From: Roseobacter sp. HKCCD6576-2
GTDB taxonomy: Bacteria > Pseudomonadota > Alphaproteobacteria > Rhodobacterales > Rhodobacteraceae
Assembly: GCF_013179285.1 (NCBI RefSeq)
Contig: NZ_WVNW01000010.1
Location: 1 to 41,946 of the forward strand
Direction of reading: 5' to 3'
Length of the DNA stretch: 41,946 nucleotides
Part shown: positions 41,077 to 41,946 of the stretch, piece after piece
Position numbering within the stretch: the first letter of the stretch is position 1
Layout of the letters: each line of letters starts with the position of its first letter
Notes under the pieces: model-generated
The model's input: the letters and a program-made list of their open reading frames with translations, nothing else
The model's database searches: none
Told to the model about the DNA's origin: nothing
Made by a program: the position numbers and the translations under genes

Positions 41077-41289
41077 CCGATTTGGTTTGTCCAATTTGCT
41101 GTTCGCTACAGCGCCGAATCCATGGGAAGTTCGGACCAACGCTTTGGCTGCGACTTGCCTCCCGCGAGAAGAGATCCCGCTGCGCCGGGAACGACTAGTA
41201 GGTTTTCTCGCTGCTTTGCGGCACTGTTGATGATGGAGACGCGGCGAAATCTGCGCTGCGAGCGCGCACAGCAAGGAGTGGCAAGGCGG
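41077..41289. other. spacer without a recognised gene
   Basis: About 210 bp between the deacylase stop and the IS3-type end. Frames on both strands are short and unfamiliar. No hairpin terminator with a T-tract follows the deacylase gene. Confidence 0.5.
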
Positions 41290-41430
41290 GATAAGGGAGG
41301 ATTTCTGGCACATCGTAACCACCAAGGAGTGGAGATGAGACAGAAACCCGGAACCAAGCAGGGCCACGGCGAGAAGGTCGTCAAAGACCTTACGCAGGAT
41401 CATCGCCCAGTAGTAGGAATGCTAAAATAG
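41290..41430 (+). mobile_element. IS3-family left-end fragment, inverted relative to 33623-33721
   Basis: Positions 41290-41388 match the reverse complement of 33623-33721 over 99 bp without gaps, with about ten mismatches by eye. The OrfA start is present (ATG 41335: MRQKPGTKQGHGEKVVKD), then similarity ends at about 41388 and a short unrelated tail runs to a stop at 41430. Only the first 18 or so OrfA codons remain. Too diverged from the left copy to be a recent duplicate. Confidence 0.8.
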
Positions 41431-41446
41431 ATCCGGAACTTAACCC

Positions 41447-41946
41447 CTAGAACATCACCTTGAGGCCTGCGCTTGCGCTGAGGGCGCTGGCATCGCCAGC
41501 GTTGCCGAGCCCAGTGGCGTAGGAGGCTTCCCCAAACAGATCCACCCGGTCATTCCACGCATAGCGGCCGCCAACGCCAACCCCAAGCGCCCAGGCCTCA
41601 TTCTCACTCGTCAGCGATGCGGACCCAACCCGCACCTCGCTGCCAGACCCAAAGTCATGGTACAGGTTCACGATCCCATAAACACCGCTCGCCCCCTGAT
41701 CCTGCGCCGCAAACTCAAGCCCAAGCCGCAGCTGCTGGCTGGCCGCCTCGCTCAGCGACACACGCTGCTCCCCCTGCGCCTCACCCGTGAAGTCACTGAA
41801 CGTGACAGAGGACAGGCTCAGCTGTGCCTGCGGGATCACCGACAGCCGGGAGCCAAGGTCAAGCTGCTGTCCGGCCTCGATCGACAGCGCATAGCCCGTC
41901 CCGCTGTTGCCTTCGATCAAGCTCCCAAGGCTGTCAGAGCTCAGAT
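41447..41946 (-). CDS. autotransporter-type outer-membrane beta-barrel, C-terminal part
   Basis: The frame is open to the right edge of the window; about 165 C-terminal residues are visible. Alternating hydrophobic and polar strands (YALSIEAGQQLDL, LSVIPQAQLSLSSVTF, RLGLEFAAQD, GVYGIVNLYHDF, WALGVGVGGRYAW, VDLFGEASYATGL) and a terminal LSASAGLKVMF ending in Phe form the beta-signal recognised by the BAM complex. This fits the translocator domain of a type V autotransporter. The passenger domain would lie beyond the window. It sits next to the IS3 fragment, so it is probably outside the TRAP cassette. Confidence 0.85.
   Translation of the reverse strand, partial: LSSDSLGSLIEGNSGTGYALSIEAGQQLDLGSRLSVIPQAQLSLSSVTFSDFTGEAQGEQRVSLSEAASQQLRLGLEFAAQDQGASGVYGIVNLYHDFGSGSEVRVGSASLTSENEAWALGVGVGGRYAWNDRVDLFGEASYATGLGNAGDASALSASAGLKVMF

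Noticed and set aside
41122-41430. 102-codon + strand frame at the right IS fragment as a gene.
   Set aside because: Its last third is the truncated IS3 OrfA start and the rest has no recognised sequence; it is read-through of spacer DNA.

Overview
The window reads as high-GC alphaproteobacterial DNA, most likely from the Rhodobacterales (Roseobacter-like). The grounds are the protein flavour, two tripartite tricarboxylate (TTT/Tct) transporters plus one TRAP transporter, and tightly packed operons with ATGA stop/start overlaps. This placement is inference from recognised families; no marker gene (rRNA, ribosomal protein) is present, and I saw no tRNA, rRNA or CRISPR array.

1-5.3 kb is a decayed accessory region: an 8-bp tandem repeat at the left edge, an IS481-type transposase remnant broken by a small palindromic insertion, an in-frame chimera of a Fic domain and an HD-hydrolase tail, a complete AbiEi/AbiEii-type toxin-antitoxin pair with a candidate operator, a complete DUF433/DUF5615 toxin-antitoxin pair with a good promoter, and a probable ScpB-like C-terminal scrap.

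5.3-15.4 kb is a tricarboxylate uptake and catabolism block. A TctE/TctD-like two-component system is divergent from a TctC-like binding protein, a TctA-TctB fusion permease and a PrpF-family isomerase. A second unit under its own palindromic promoter/operator holds a small unknown protein, a D-2-hydroxyacid dehydrogenase, a TcuA-like flavoprotein and a double universal stress protein. 15.5-23.5 kb holds a LacI regulator (probably with a non-ATG start) divergent from a second TctC-TctB-TctA system, co-transcribed with a cytoplasmic sulfatase, two SDR dehydrogenases and a formylglycine-generating enzyme that could activate the sulfatase. This looks like import and intracellular desulfation of an organic sulfate.

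23.5-33.1 kb looks like a single LacI regulon. Two convergent operons, one with a signal-less solute-binding-like protein, SDR, zinc alcohol dehydrogenase and PfkB kinase, the other with a CaiB-type CoA-transferase, enoyl-CoA hydratase, metallo-beta-lactamase-fold protein, 3-hydroxyacyl-CoA dehydrogenase, VOC protein and an internally deleted MetE-like gene, carry the same operator (TGGTAA-N6-TTACCA). One copy lies between the CoA-transferase and the lacI gene.

33.2-41.4 kb is a cassette bounded by two inverted, diverged fragments of the same IS3-family end. It holds an amidohydrolase, a LysR regulator, a TRAP transporter and an N-acyl-D-amino-acid deacylase-like enzyme, consistent with uptake and hydrolysis of an acylated or cyclic amide. 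The left boundary also carries a decayed alpha/beta-hydrolase tail. The window ends inside an autotransporter-type outer-membrane beta-barrel gene.
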